NCBI RefSeq assembly: GCF_028583425.1 | Contig: NC_072798.1 | Location: forward strand, 8,558,501 to 8,622,500 | Source: Eublepharis macularius | Taxonomy: Eukaryota > Chordata > Lepidosauria > Squamata > Eublepharidae | Direction: 5' to 3' | DNA length: 64,000 nucleotides | Shown: positions 53,376-64,000 of the stretch, one piece after another | How positions within the stretch are numbered: the first letter of the stretch is position 1 | Layout: each line of letters starts with the position of its first letter | Made by a program: the position numbers and the translations under genes | Notes under the pieces: model-generated | Database searches by the model: none | What the model was told of the DNA's origin: nothing | What the model saw: the letters and a program-made list of their open reading frames with translations, nothing else

Positions 53376-55450
53376 AGAGGAGTTGGCTGTGTTAGTCTGT
53401 AGTTGCAAAATAAAAAGTCCAGTAGTATCTTTAAGTCTAACCAACTTTATTGCAGCATAATCTTTCAAGAACCACAGCTCTCTTCATTAGATGCATGTCA
53501 AAGAGAGCTGTGGTTCTTGAAAGCTTATCTATATATATAATTGAGTAAGCATGTTTCAGACAACTCACTTTATACCCTGGTGCACCACCAGAGGGCGTTG
53601 CCACAAAGGAAACCCCAGGTAACTCACCATATCACTCCAGAAAACATGCCATGATGGGACACCCAGGCAGGGAACAGGAGCAGAGCAGGTTGCAATGCCC
53701 TCCCTGCACCTTAACCTGGGTGGTATTAGGTGCGGAGCAGGTGGCAATACCCACCCCCCACACCTTAACCCAGCAATACTCACCCCATGATGGCATAGAC
53801 CATCATGTTGTCTAGAAGAACTTGAGCAAACATTCCTTCAAACATACAGCCGACGGGTTGTATGTTTGAAGGAACGTTCAGCTCAAGTTCTTCTAGACAA
53901 CATGACGGTCTATGCCATTGAATCTGTCAATGAAAGAAAAAATGGTTAATTGTGTGGTTCTCACCACTTGGACTTTTTACCATATGAACTCTGTCTTCAC
54001 CAGTTGAATATTGTGACTCTGTATTAATTGTATAATAACATTTGCCTTTGCACCTTGCACTTTGCATATTTAAAAAACCTTTTAAAAAACTGACAAATTA
54101 TTTCATGAAATCCTTTCCCCCTGGGTTGTATATAGATATGGTATTAGGAACGGAGCAGGTGGCAATGCCCACCCCCCTTCAGCCAGCTGGTATTAGGAGT
54201 GGAGCTGGTGGCAATTCCTGCCCCCCCTAACCCAGATGGTATTAAGAGCAGAGAAGGTGGCAATGCCCACCCTGCCTTAACCCAGCTGGTATTAGGAGTG
54301 CAGCAGATAGCAATGCCCATCTCTCACCTTAACACAGAAGATATTAGAGGCATAACAGGTGGCAATGGCCATCCCCGCCTTAACCCAGCTGGTATTAGGA
54401 GCAGAGTAGGTGGCAATGCCCACCCCCCCCTTCAGCCAGCTGGGATCAGGAGTGCAGCAGGTGGTAATGCCCGCCCCTGCCTTAACACAGCAGGTATTAG
54501 GAGCAAAGCAGGTGGCAATGCCAACCCCCACCTTATCACAACTGGCATTAGGAGTGAAGCAGGTGGCAACGCCAACTCCCGCCTTAACCCAGCTGTTAAA
54601 ACTGGAGGAGGTGGCAATGTCCACCTCACCTTAACCCAGGTGGTATTAGGAGCGGAGAAGGTGGCAATGCCCGTCCCCCCTCAAGCAATCTCAAGCCTGG
54701 CTGGCATCTTGAAAAGTTCTTATCATCCAGTGGGACTAACTGGGTTAAGGAAAACGACTTCCTGGTTAGCCCACAGACAGCATCCCTTTGGAGTTTCCCT
54801 TTGGGACTTGTTCTACATTGGACATTTACAACTTTAAATTTATAAACAGTGGTTTGAGGCTGTAGTGATATTGTTTATTTGTTTTCAATGTTTGATTAAT
54901 TGCTTTGACTCCTTTAACAATATTGCCACTGTGCTATTTCACTGTGTCAGTGTATTCATGCTGATTTCTTGATTTTTCCTTCACATGTACTTTTGTACCA
55001 GTCGTGCTTGCTCCTCCCTTCACCCAGCAGGGAACAGGTGGCAATGTCCACCCCCCCTTCACCCAGCTGGGATCAGACTTGGAGCAGGCAGCAATGCCTT
55101 CCCCCCCTTCACCCAGCCATAATCAGGCACAGAAGAGAAGTCAATGCCCATTTTCCTTTCACCCAGCTGGGATCAGGAGTGGAGCAGATGGCAGTGCCTG
55201 CCCCCCTTTACCCAGCTTGTATCAGACATGCAGCAGGTAGCAAAGCCCACTGCCCCTTCATGTTGCTGAGATCAGGTATGGAGCAGGTGGCAATGTCCCC
55301 CTCCCTTCACTGGCCAGGATCATTGATGGAGGAGGAGGGAATGCCTGCCTGTCTGCTCTCCCCTTTCTAGAGTCTGTTGTATTTCCCCCCACAACGGGCT
55401 TTGTTTCTAGTGCTACAATAAAGTAGGTTAGTCTTAAAGGTGCCAGTGGA
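53376..55450. repeat. Fold-back repeat carrying a Helitron
   Basis: Left part GGATCCAGAGGAGTTGGC to TTGAAAGCTTA and right part TGCTACAATAAAG to GCCAGTGGACTC are one fold-back repeat cut by the Helitron at 53528-55410. Outer flanks TTCCCAAG are duplicated. Confidence 0.82.
53528..55410 (+). mobile_element. Non-autonomous Helitron with 51-bp minisatellite
   Basis: Starts TCTATATATATAATTGAG and ends CTAG. An inverted stem (AGTCTGTTGT / ACAACGGGCT, 55371-55400) lies just upstream of the CTAG. It is inserted exactly between A and T of GCTTA^TGCTAC, without target duplication, as judged from the intact repeat at about 11624. The interior is mostly an array of a unit of about 51 bp (GGTGGCAATGCCCACC, CCAGCTGGTATTAGGAG) at about 53690-53790, 54140-54690 and 55000-55330. 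The repetitive frame at 54199-54837 is the array translated. No Rep/helicase is present. Confidence 0.85.
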
Positions 55451-55639
55451 CTCTTCCCAAGAGTGGTTAAAAGGCTTGTAGACAGCTCCCGTTTGTTTAT
55501 ACATGTCTCTGCTGGGATCCCTTCAAAGGTGTTCCTATTCCTTCCTTTTCTGGTCAAATAACACGATATCTTCTTTGCAGGTGCAAAGTGTCTCCATCTA
55601 CATCAGCCTTTGGTGTTCCTTGCATTCGACAGCTTCACA

Positions 55640-55921
55640 ATGTTGCTGCCTCTCCTCTTCCTCATTTCTGCATCATTTCTCATTCCCGGGGACAGCGAGG
55701 TGGTGCAGAGCTTTAATAAATGCAGCAGCGTCTTCTTCAAGAAGAAGTTCCCTAGCGATGCTCTGAAGCCATTCAACCCAGCCCGGATTTGCCAGAGATA
55801 CCAGAACAAGACTTTGTTTGCCACGATGTACGACAGGACCAAACGCATTCCAATATACTCTGCTTATATTTACAATCCCAGACATCGACCAAGACCTGTA
55901 GACTGGATGATAGAGCCTCAG
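55640..55921 (+). CDS. ENDOD1-like: ENDOD1-like secreted endonuclease, gene 4, coding exon 1 (exon 2 outside window)
   Basis: First coding exon, 94 codons, with an intact signal peptide, frame and CAG|GTAAGA donor. It is a recent duplicate of gene 3 exon 1, including both flanks. The 14 nucleotide differences all change amino acids (G30S, F31V, Y58T, V59L, P82H, G83R, E84P, A86P). No exon 2 occurs between here and the window end. The duplicated intron sequence stops at about 56276 and resumes at about 63723, so the 3' exon is expected roughly 1.6 kb beyond position 64000 if the copy is complete. Whether the whole gene is functional cannot be decided here. Confidence 0.8.
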
Positions 55922-56282
55922 GTAAGAGGACTTCTCAAGTACTTGATCTGAGACCAGCAGGCCTCTTTGGTCTTCGATGATTTGCTGAAAGAGGCAGGGT
56001 CTTTGGGATTAAAATTCTGTCACCAGGACTGCTGAGATCTGGCATTCAGAGCTTAATGTCTGCACATGGGAACCCAGCATAGCTCAAATGGTGGGATGTA
56101 AGGCCAGTCTGATAGTGATGGTCCAGTTCCCCAGTCTTTCATTTTATTTTTAAAAATGCATACCTTGTCTTTCTTTTTGAATTATGTTGGATGTAGCAAT
56201 ATATATAAAATGAAAAGAAAACCAAGGTATCTAACCAGCATCAGAAACCGATTTTGTCAAACGTTTGTTAATTATTGGTTCA

Positions 56283-58650
56283 CTAGAAACAAAGCCCGTT
56301 GTGGGAAAAAATACAACGGGCTCTAGAAAAAGGAGAGCGGACAGGCAGGCATCCCCTCCTCCTCCATCACTGACCCTGGCCAGTGAGGGAGGGGGCATTG
56401 CCACCTGCTCCGTACCTGATCTCAGCAACATGAAGGGGCGGTGGGTTAACTATCTGGGTTAAGGAGGGGAGCAGGGTGGAGATTGCTGCCTGCTTGGCTC
56501 CTGATTGTGACAGGGAGAAGATGGGGTGGGCATTGCCACCTGCTCAGTGCCTTATTCCAGTAGGTTGAAGGGTGCAGGCACTGCCACCTGCCATATTTCT
56601 TGTCCCAGGGGAGGTGTACATTGCCACTTGCTCCACTCCTAATACCAGCTGGGTTAAGGCAGGTGCGAGCATTGCCACCTGCTGTGCTCCTAATTCCATC
56701 TGGCTGAAGGGGGGAGTGGGCATTGCCACCTCCATTTTTAATAGCTGGGTTAAGGCAGGGGATGGACTTTGCCACCTGTTTCTCTCCTAATGCCAGTTGT
56801 GATTATGTGGGGGTTAGCATTACCACCTGCTTCACTCCTAATACCTGCTGGTTTAAGGCCGGGGCGGGCATTACCACCTGTTGCACTCCTAATACTATCT
56901 GGGTTAAGGAGGGGAGCAGGAATTGCCACCATCTCCACTCCTAATACCAGCTGGCTGAAGGGGGGTGGGCATTGCCATCTTCTCTGCTCCTAATACCGGC
57001 TGGGTTAAGGTGGAGAGTGGACATATCTACCTGCTCTGCTCCTGATCCCAACTGGGTGAAACGGGGGAGGGCATTGCCCCGTGCTCTGCTCTGAATATCA
57101 TCTGGGTTAAGGTGGGGGGCCGGCATGCCACCTGCTCTGCTCCCAATAATGCAACCAAAAATGGGGGAGAGAAACCCGGTTAGTAGATTACACTAAATAC
57201 AAAATGCTGGGAATCCAACAATTAATCAAATTCCACTATTTAAATATAAATACAAAGTGCAAGTGCAAAACAGTGTAAACAATGTGCAGTAATCATAAAC
57301 CGATATAAATATAAATGTAGTTATAGTTTCAGTTCATCAATGTCCGTATTCAAAATCCATAAATAACCCACAATGGGAGATCCAGAGGTAGGAGAAAGAT
57401 GTGCCAGGGTGCCAGGTAGATAGCAGGTAAGTAGACCACAGACCATGTAGGTAAAGGATAAATGTGCCAACGGGCAGATGCGTGCATAAATTTCCCAGTT
57501 CCCGTTTCGTGTTGGAGACACTTCTTCTTGGGCACAATAATCATGGACTGTAATAAATTAATGAGTCTTTAAAAATCTTTAAAAATCACAATGATCAATA
57601 TACAATGATATTCATTAAACCCATTACTCACAAGGCAAAGTTCTCCTGGTCACACACACTCCTTGATCATATCTTTTACTAAGAGGTTATTCACGGACAG
57701 GTGCTTAGTAGGGCAGGAAACCACTTTTAACAAGACCAATTAATTAAAACAATAAGCGTATCCCCAGTCTTAAAGGGACTAATCACTTGATAAGCATGCC
57801 GAAGTTAAACATACAGGGATCAAGTTACACAGTCATGTAATTACGCATACATCCTGTGAAACACTCAAAACACTGCTTATGAAATCTAACCTACAGAAGG
57901 AAAGGAATTGTCAGTGTTAAAATGCTGGCTCATTTCTAGCATGGAAAGAAGAAAGAAACCATTTCCTGGTTCAGACCCAGCAGGGCCAGGCACTGTAGTT
58001 CAAAAATCCGCTTGGTCTCTAGTTGCAGCAGTTTCCTTTTGGCAACATCGCTGGGAGAGGATTCCTGTAATGAATCCAGCACAGAAACACACAAGCTCAC
58101 TAATGTTTTAATGAGCTGACAAGTAATGCGTTACCAAAAGTGCTTCTTGAACCCTATTTCTAATCCTAGAAATATGCTCTTGGATTCTGATCTTTAAAGG
58201 GCGTGAAGTACTGCCCACATAATAATGCATGCAACTACACCGAATCACATATACTACATGAGACGTCCTGCAAGTGGAAAAGCCACCTGCTCCGCTCCTC
58301 ATACCAGCTGGGTTAAAGCGAGGGGCAGACATTGCCACCTGCTCCACCCCAAATAACAGCTGAGTTAAGGTGGAGGGTGGGCATTGCCACCTGCTCCGCA
58401 CCTAATATCAGCTGGGTTAAGGTGGAGGGTGGGCATTGCCACCTGCTCCGCACCTAATACCAGCCAGGTTAAGGCACGAGGAGGGCATTGCCACCTGCTC
58501 TGCTCCTATTCCCTGCCTGGGCATCCCATCATGGCATGTTTTCTGGAGTGATATGGTGAGTTACCTGGGCTTTCCTTTGTGGCAGCACCCTCTGGTGGTG
58601 CACCAAGGTATAACGTGACTGAAACACGCTTTCTCAATTATATATATAGA
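56283..58650 (-). mobile_element. Second Helitron, opposite orientation, with nested Penelope fragment
   Basis: Reverse-strand copy of the 53528 element. The CTAG end is at 56283-56286 with a perfect stem AGCCCGTTGT / ACAACGGGCT (56293-56322). The TC end is at 58650 (TCTATATATATAATTGAG in reverse). It sits between A and T in the host. The 51-bp array covers 56355-57145 and 58290-58510. Confidence 0.85.
57148..58272 (-). mobile_element. Penelope-like element 3' fragment with GIY-YIG remnant
   Basis: Reverse frame near 58115-58270 reads TCRTSHVVYVIRCSC and YYVGSTSRPLKIRIQEH, which fits the GIY-YIG endonuclease domain of Penelope-like retroelements. It continues into a 3' part with PKKKCLQHE. 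It interrupts the minisatellite array. Confidence 0.7.
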
Positions 58651-58659
58651 TTACCCTCA

Positions 58660-60935
58660 TTAGAGCACAGTACAAAGCAATTGCCCGGAATGCCAGAGTA
58701 AAGGCCAGTGGGCCAGTTATACCCTTCTCACTCCTCCCCTTTTTTGAGTAGAAGTCCGTTAGTCTTGGTGGACGGTTTCTTGTGGGAAAGCTGGCAGAGG
58801 AAAGAGATACAAGCACTAAGGTCATTCGGCTGGTTCCCAGGCACCTCAAGATAAGACAGCTGAGTACAGGATAGCAATAACATAGAAAACAGCAATAGGC
58901 CAGCAGAACTACAAACTATCTATCCCTCCATCCCCCACAGTAAAAAACAGCACTGAGTCTGGCAGGCAGGTCACAGGCCTGCTTGACATTCTGCCTCCCA
59001 CAAAATCAACCCTCCCTTGGTTTCTCTGGGTACTGTTTGTGAAAAGCATTGACCATCCTACTAGCTCTAACATCCCCCGCTTTAACCCATTCTTGGTGAC
59101 CCTGGGCAAAGTGTTTCCACCAAATGAGATAAAACAGATTTCCCTTTTTCCGTTTTGGGTCCAAAATCACTTCAACTTCATGGTGAGGCTGTCCATCCAC
59201 CATTGGGAGGGGGGTCCTTGGTCTGGGTGCAACCTGTCTGGATCTGGAACTTTAAGAGGCTACAGTGAAAAACGGGATGTATATGTTTTAGATTCTTGGG
59301 TAGGTCCAGTTTGACAGTTACACCATTAATCACTTCGAATATTTTATACGGTCCCACAAACTTCCAGCCGAGCTTTTTGCTCGGTTGCTCTCCTCTTAGA
59401 TTCTTTTTGTTGGCACAAATACTTGGTCCCTGAGTTTTAGATCCCACTGGGGAGAATGTTTCCTGTCTGCCTGGTTTTTTTATAATCCTCTTTGGCTTTT
59501 TCCAGAGTCCTTTAATCACGTCCCATTGTTTTATTATTGCCTTCCACCAGCTACTGAGATCCCTCCTTCTCCTTTCCCTTTCTCTGGAGGAATGTCTTTA
59601 ACGAAGGGCAGTGCTTTGCCCTCAAACCCTTGGATGATTTTGAAGGGGGAAGCTCCTGTAGCGCTGTGGATGCTGTTGTTATAGTAATACTCAGCTAATG
59701 CGAGGTACTCAGTTCAGTCATCCTGCTGGTAATTGTTGTAACATCTTAAAAATTGTTCCAAAATCTGATGAATTCTTTCTGATTGCCTGCCGGTCTCTGG
59801 ATGATAGCAAGATGATAATCCCTGGGTAATGCCAGTCACCTCCGTTAGTTCTCTCCAGAATTTGGCAATGAACTGTGGGCCCTGATCCAAAATTACATTA
59901 TCAGGAAATGAATGGAGCCTTACTATGTGTTGCATGGATAACGCAGCTAGTTTCTTGGCTGTGGGCAACTTAGTGTATGGGATGAAATGGTCTTGTTTTG
60001 AAAATAGGTCCACCACTTCCCATATCACTGTTTCCCCCTTACTTGGGGGGAGGTCTGTGATAAAGTCCATAGAGATTATGGACCATGGTCGGAGGGAGAG
60101 GGGTTCTAGTGGCTGTAAGAGTCCAGTCGGCTTCCCCCACCCTCTGTTTACCCATCAAGCAAACTTGGCAAGTCGCTACATATTGTGACACATCTTTCTT
60201 CCTTCCGGGCCACCAAAATTGGCGTTGCACCAGGTTCAAAGCTTTCAGGTAGCCAAACTGTCCAGCCAACTTGGCATCATGACAGCTTTTTAATACTTCC
60301 CCCCAGCATCCTTGTGGGATGTACATTTTTCCACTTCTCTATCAGCAGCCATTCTCTCCCCTCTCTTGTGGCTCAGCCAGCTCTCTCCCCTCTTCCTTCT
60401 GCAGCTTTAACTATTTCCTCCCACTCTGAGGGGGAAGAAGGAGGGTCCTCCACCCTCTGGGCTTGGCTCCTGGTGATGACAGCCCCTCCCAGCTGGGCAG
60501 GGGAGAACGTTGTATCCCCCACCTCCTCCCTTTGACTGTCACGTTGGGGGAGGTGAGACAGCGCATCAGCCAGGAAATTTGCCTTCCCAGTGAAATGTTT
60601 GAGTATAAAGTTAAATCGGGAGAAAAACTGCTTTGCTCCCAGCTTAAGGGGCTGCTTCGTACCCAGCTTACGGGGCTCTTGCAACGCCTCCAAGATTCTA
60701 TGATCAGTCCACACTTCAAAAGGCACCTTGGCTCCCTCCAACCAATGTCTCCAAGTGCAGAGGGCTAGTTTAACGGCAGCCGCCAGGAATGCCAATTGCC
60801 AGGAATGCCAGAGTAAGGGTCAGTGGGCCAGTTATACCCTCCTCACTCCTCCTCCTTTTTTGAGTAGAAGTCCATTAGTCTTGGCGCTCATTTCCTCATG
60901 GGAAAGCTGGCAGAGGAAAGAGATACAAGCAGTGT
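58660..60935 (-). mobile_element. Ty3/gypsy chromovirus remnant, internally deleted
   Basis: Minus-strand Pol pieces in order. RNase H (WTDHRILEAL, TGKANFLADALSHLP) lies at 60450-60795, the zinc-binding part (CQVCLMGK) at 60150-60320 and the integrase core (MDFITDLPPSKGE, ILDQGPQF) at 59714-60070. The C-terminal part (KLGWKFVGPYKIFEVI) is at 59180-59520 and a chromodomain-like end (LFYLIWWKH) at 59006-59200. Stops and shifts occur between pieces. A direct repeat of about 140 bp (58675-58820 and 60795-60935) probably derives from the LTRs. Gag, protease and RT are missing. Confidence 0.85.
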
Positions 60936-61259
60936 TGTATCCAGTAAACGCTAAAGCACACCACCATCTATATTCCACTTTATGTAGCATAACTAAGCAG
61001 ATCTCCTCAGAAGTAAGTCCCATTTTATTTAGCAGGGCCTACTCCCAGGAACGTATCTTCAGCTGTCTAATCAGTGAATCATGAGATAATTGATAAATAA
61101 ATCATTATGTAGATCCAGAAACCTAATTTAAGGATTCCATGTTTGGGCCATTAGCAGAGTTTAACGTTTGGCATAGGAAGCATGATTATAGGTGGTTGTA
61201 AGCTCATTCTGCTGGCTGGTGTGTGGAGAGAGCTGACAGTGAGAAACTTTTCTCCCTCT

Positions 61260-63411
61260 CTCATAATGCTAGAACCTGAAAGAAGAAGCGGGAGCTAAGA
61301 TGGCTTGAGAGAGTATGGCGACAATCTCGGGACGAAGAGGCAAGATCATCTTATAGGACGTTTATGAAAGCCTATGAGGTGGCAATGAAGGCTGTGAAGA
61401 AAGAGTTTTATGCAGCCTCCATCATGTCAGCTAGCTCACGCCCGGCAAAATTGTTTAATGTGGTTCGGTCACTGGTCTCCTTGCCAGAAGGAGGCCATCA
61501 AATTTTGAATTCGGATAATAGCTGTGAGGCTTTTGGGAGCCTTTTTGCTGATAAAATCTTGTCTGTCTGCTGCGACTTGCCAGCCACAGTTGATTCAGTG
61601 AATGAGCTAGAGACGCCTTGGCCGTCTTCAGGGCTGATACTTGATCATTTCAGCCCACTCTCTGGGGAGGAAATTGACAGGACCCTGTGATCAGTTAGGC
61701 CCACCACATGTCCCTTGGACCCATGCCCATCGTGGCTGGTAAAGGCCAGTGCCGAGGGGCTACGGTCCTCGCTGGAGGCCATTGTTAACCTATCCTTAGG
61801 CTCTGGAGTTTTTCCTGGGCCATTAAGGGAAGCTATGGTGAGGCCTCTTTTAAAGAAACCATCACTGGACCCCACTGACCTGGTCAATTACCGCCTGGTT
61901 TTGAACCTCCCGTTTCTGGGAAAGGTGATTGAGCAGTCGGTGGTGGAACACCTGCAGGGCTTCCTGAAGGATGTCTCAGCCCTAGACCCCTTCCAGTCTG
62001 GGTTCCGTCCAGGACATTGGAGACATTGCTGGTCTCCCTCACAGACGATCTTCATACGATCTTCTGGATTGAGGTGGCTCGGCGCTGCTGATATTATTCG
62101 ATCTGTTGGCAGCGTTCGATACAGTTGTTTATGATTTTCTGACTCACCACCTCGCCAATGTGGGGATACGTGACTTGTCTCTTTTCTCCATGGTTGAGGA
62201 CAGAGGGTGTCATTTGGGGAGAAATTGTCATCCCACCACCCTTTGGTGTGCGGGGTCCCACAGGGAGCAATACTTTCCCCTTTATTGTTTAACATCTATA
62301 CGCACCCCCTTGCCCAGTTGGTGCGAAGTTTCAGACTTGGGTGCCATCAATATGCAGATGACACCCAGTTGTATCTGATGATGGCCGGCCAGCCTGACTC
62401 AGCCCCAGATGTCCTGGAACATGCTTTTGCAGCCGTGACTGGTTGGTTGAGGCAGAGTCAGCTGAAACTGAACCCGATGAAGATGGAGGTCCTGTACTTG
62501 AGCCACGGAGGATTAGGTTTGGGACTGCAGCTCCCAGCCCTCGATGGGGCACCATTAGTGCCAGTTCCAAGGGTTAAGAGCCTGGGGGTGATCTTGGATG
62601 TCTCCCTGAAAATGGAGGCACAGGTCACAGTGGTTGTCAGGTCCTCTTTTTCCCATCTGTGGCAGACTAGGCAACTTGTCCCTTACCTGTCAACCCGTGA
62701 CTTAACTACAGTGATCCAAGCAACGGTCATCTCTAGGCTAGATTACTGTAACTCGCTCTACGTGGAGCTGCCCTTGAGCCTGACCCGGAGATTACAGCTG
62801 GTACAAAATGCAGCGGCGCGTGTTATTACAAAAGTGCCAAATAAGGCGCATATAACACCATTCTTACGCGAGCTGCATTGGTTGCCAGTAGAGTGCCGGA
62901 TCAGATTCAAGGTTCTAGTATTGACCTATAAGGCCCTGTGAGGACTGGGACCAGCGTATCTACGGGACCGTCTCTCCCCATATATTCCCCAGAGGACTCT
63001 CCAATCAGGGGACAAACAGCTGTTGGTGGTCCCTGGCCCCAAGGAGGCCCACCTAGCCTCGACTAGAGCCAGGGCCTTTTCGGTCCTGGCTCCCACCTGG
63101 TGGAACGCTCTGTCTGCTGAAATCAGGGCCCGGCAGGACCCACTATATTTTTGCCAGGTCTGCAAGACAGAGTTGTTTCGCCAGGCATTTGGCTGAGGCT
63201 GGGCCTCTGCTGGCCTGGAAAAAAGGGGGTGTATAAAACCCTCCCTGTGAAGGCTGTCCACCATCTTGTTTTAAATGCATTGTTTTTAATGAACATGATT
63301 TTTAATTGTATGTCATTGTATTTTTAATATATTGTTATCCTCCCTGAGCCCGCTCGCGAGGTGGGTGGAATACAAATTTGAAATAAATAAATAAAATAAA
63401 TAAATAAATAG
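61260..63411 (+). mobile_element. L2 LINE, 5'-truncated
   Basis: RT motifs in order: NLPFLGKVIEQSVVEHL, DPFQSGFRPGH, VCGVPQGAILSPLLFNIY and CHQYADDTQLYLMMAGQ. The C-terminal region ends near 63190 and is followed by a (AAATAAAT)n tail at 63380-63411. The frame is broken between 62020 and 62200. Confidence 0.92.
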
Positions 63412-63449
63412 AAGCCAGGGTTGTGCACTGAAATGACGGGGTGGGAGCA

Positions 63450-63560
63450 GAAAAGAGCAAGAGTCCAGTAGCACCTTTAAGACTAACAAATGTTGTTATC
63501 TTATAGGTGCTATTGGACTCTTGCTCTTTTCTACTGCTACAGACAGACTAACTTGATTAC
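63450..63560. repeat. Short fold-back repeat (GAGTCCAGTAGCACC family)
   Basis: Arms CAAGAGTCCAGTAGCACC and GGTGCTATTGGACTCTTG, followed by ACAGACAGACTAACTTG. Confidence 0.75.
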
Positions 63561-63722
63561 CCAGCTTGATCTATCTCCATGGAAGAGGTGGGAGATTCAA
63601 GACAGACAAAAGGAGGTACTCCTTCACTCATCGCATAGTTAATCATGGGATGCGGTGATGGCTACCAAACTTGGAAGGCTTTTTTTTTAAAAAAAGGACA
63701 TATCCATAGAGGGTGGGGTTAT

Positions 63723-64000
63723 CTACTATTCACAATGGGTATCTACTACCTTCAGTACCAGAGGCAGTTATATCCGTTGCTGGGGAGCACTGAGCGAAAG
63801 GATTGATTGATTAGGCTTCTGCCCCGCCCTGCTTGGGGACTTCCTAGAGGCTGCTGGACAGCAACTGTGTGAACAGAATGCAGGACTAGATGGGCCTTTG
63901 TTCTGATCCAACACAACTCTTCTTATGTTCTTAAATATGGCTCTGGTTTAGCTGCTAGGGATATTATTGCTTCAAATCTCCTCTCAGCTCCGAAATCACA
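63723..64000 (+). repeat. Block B intron resumes (homologous to 32815-33110)
   Basis: Stretches such as ACCAGAGGCAGTTATATC, CTGGGGAGCACTGAGCG and GAACAGAATGCAGGACTAG match the gene 3 intron in order. This is gene 4 intron sequence beyond the inserted elements. Confidence 0.85.

Larger units (their letters stand above)
52446..56276 (+). repeat. Segmental duplication block B (gene 4 copy)
   Basis: Second copy of the gene 3 exon 1 region. Relative to copy A it has gained a fold-back repeat containing a Helitron (about 53376-55450) and lost or never had the segment 30935-31590. Confidence 0.85.

Noticed and set aside
54199..54837. 212-aa repetitive open frame
   Set aside because: It is the 51-bp Helitron minisatellite translated. 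A unit divisible by three keeps several frames open on both strands, so it is not evidence of a protein.
56231..57126. Several short frames around the second Helitron array
   Set aside because: Translations of the 51-bp array in different frames and strands.

Overview
The window looks like nuclear DNA of a squamate reptile, probably a lizard. The evidence is the repeat mix: CR1, L2, L1 and Bov-B LINEs, 5S-rRNA-derived SINEs, tRNA-derived SINEs with a (TTG)n tail, many short hAT-type and palindromic DNA transposons, Helitrons, a Penelope-like fragment and solo LTRs. There are no bacterial-type operons, RNA genes or CRISPR arrays. Repeats fill most of the space between the coding exons.

The real genes form one head-to-tail family on the + strand: four paralogues of a small secreted DNA/RNA non-specific endonuclease of the ENDOD1-like type. 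Each has a 282-nt first coding exon (94 codons: signal peptide plus N-terminal part, phase-0 donor). The second coding exon is about 550 nt and carries the nuclease core and a conserved SSCY C-terminus. Gene 1 is 1328-1609 + 2716-3261 (275 aa), gene 2 is 14308-14589 + 18708-19256 (276 aa) and gene 3 is 32153-32434 + 34631-35188 (279 aa). Gene 4 has only its first coding exon (55640-55921) in the window. A possible splice acceptor 7-8 nt before every ATG implies upstream non-coding exons. Homologous TATA-box plus donor segments at about 25.57 kb and 50.46 kb are good candidates for the promoters and leader exons of genes 3 and 4.

Genes 3 and 4 arose from a recent segmental duplication (about 30.25-33.1 kb against 52.45-56.28 kb plus 63.72-64.0 kb). 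Their first exons differ at 14 nucleotides in 8 codons and every change alters an amino acid. Gene 2 has lost the His and Asn that align with the general base and the metal ligand of this nuclease superfamily, so it is probably an inactive paralogue. Gene 4's intron has received about 7.4 kb of stacked elements (Helitron with a 51-bp minisatellite, Penelope fragment, Ty3/gypsy chromovirus remnant, L2 LINE), which pushes its second exon beyond the window.

Layout: 0-4 kb gene 1; 4-14 kb repeats (CR1, SINEs, L1, solo LTR, L2 tail); 14.3-19.3 kb gene 2 with a repeat-rich intron; 19.4-25.5 kb CR1, L1 and a solo LTR; 25.5-36.1 kb gene 3; 36-50.4 kb Bov-B, two solo LTRs, an L1 inside a palindromic element and nested L2s; 50.4-64 kb gene 4 and its insertions.
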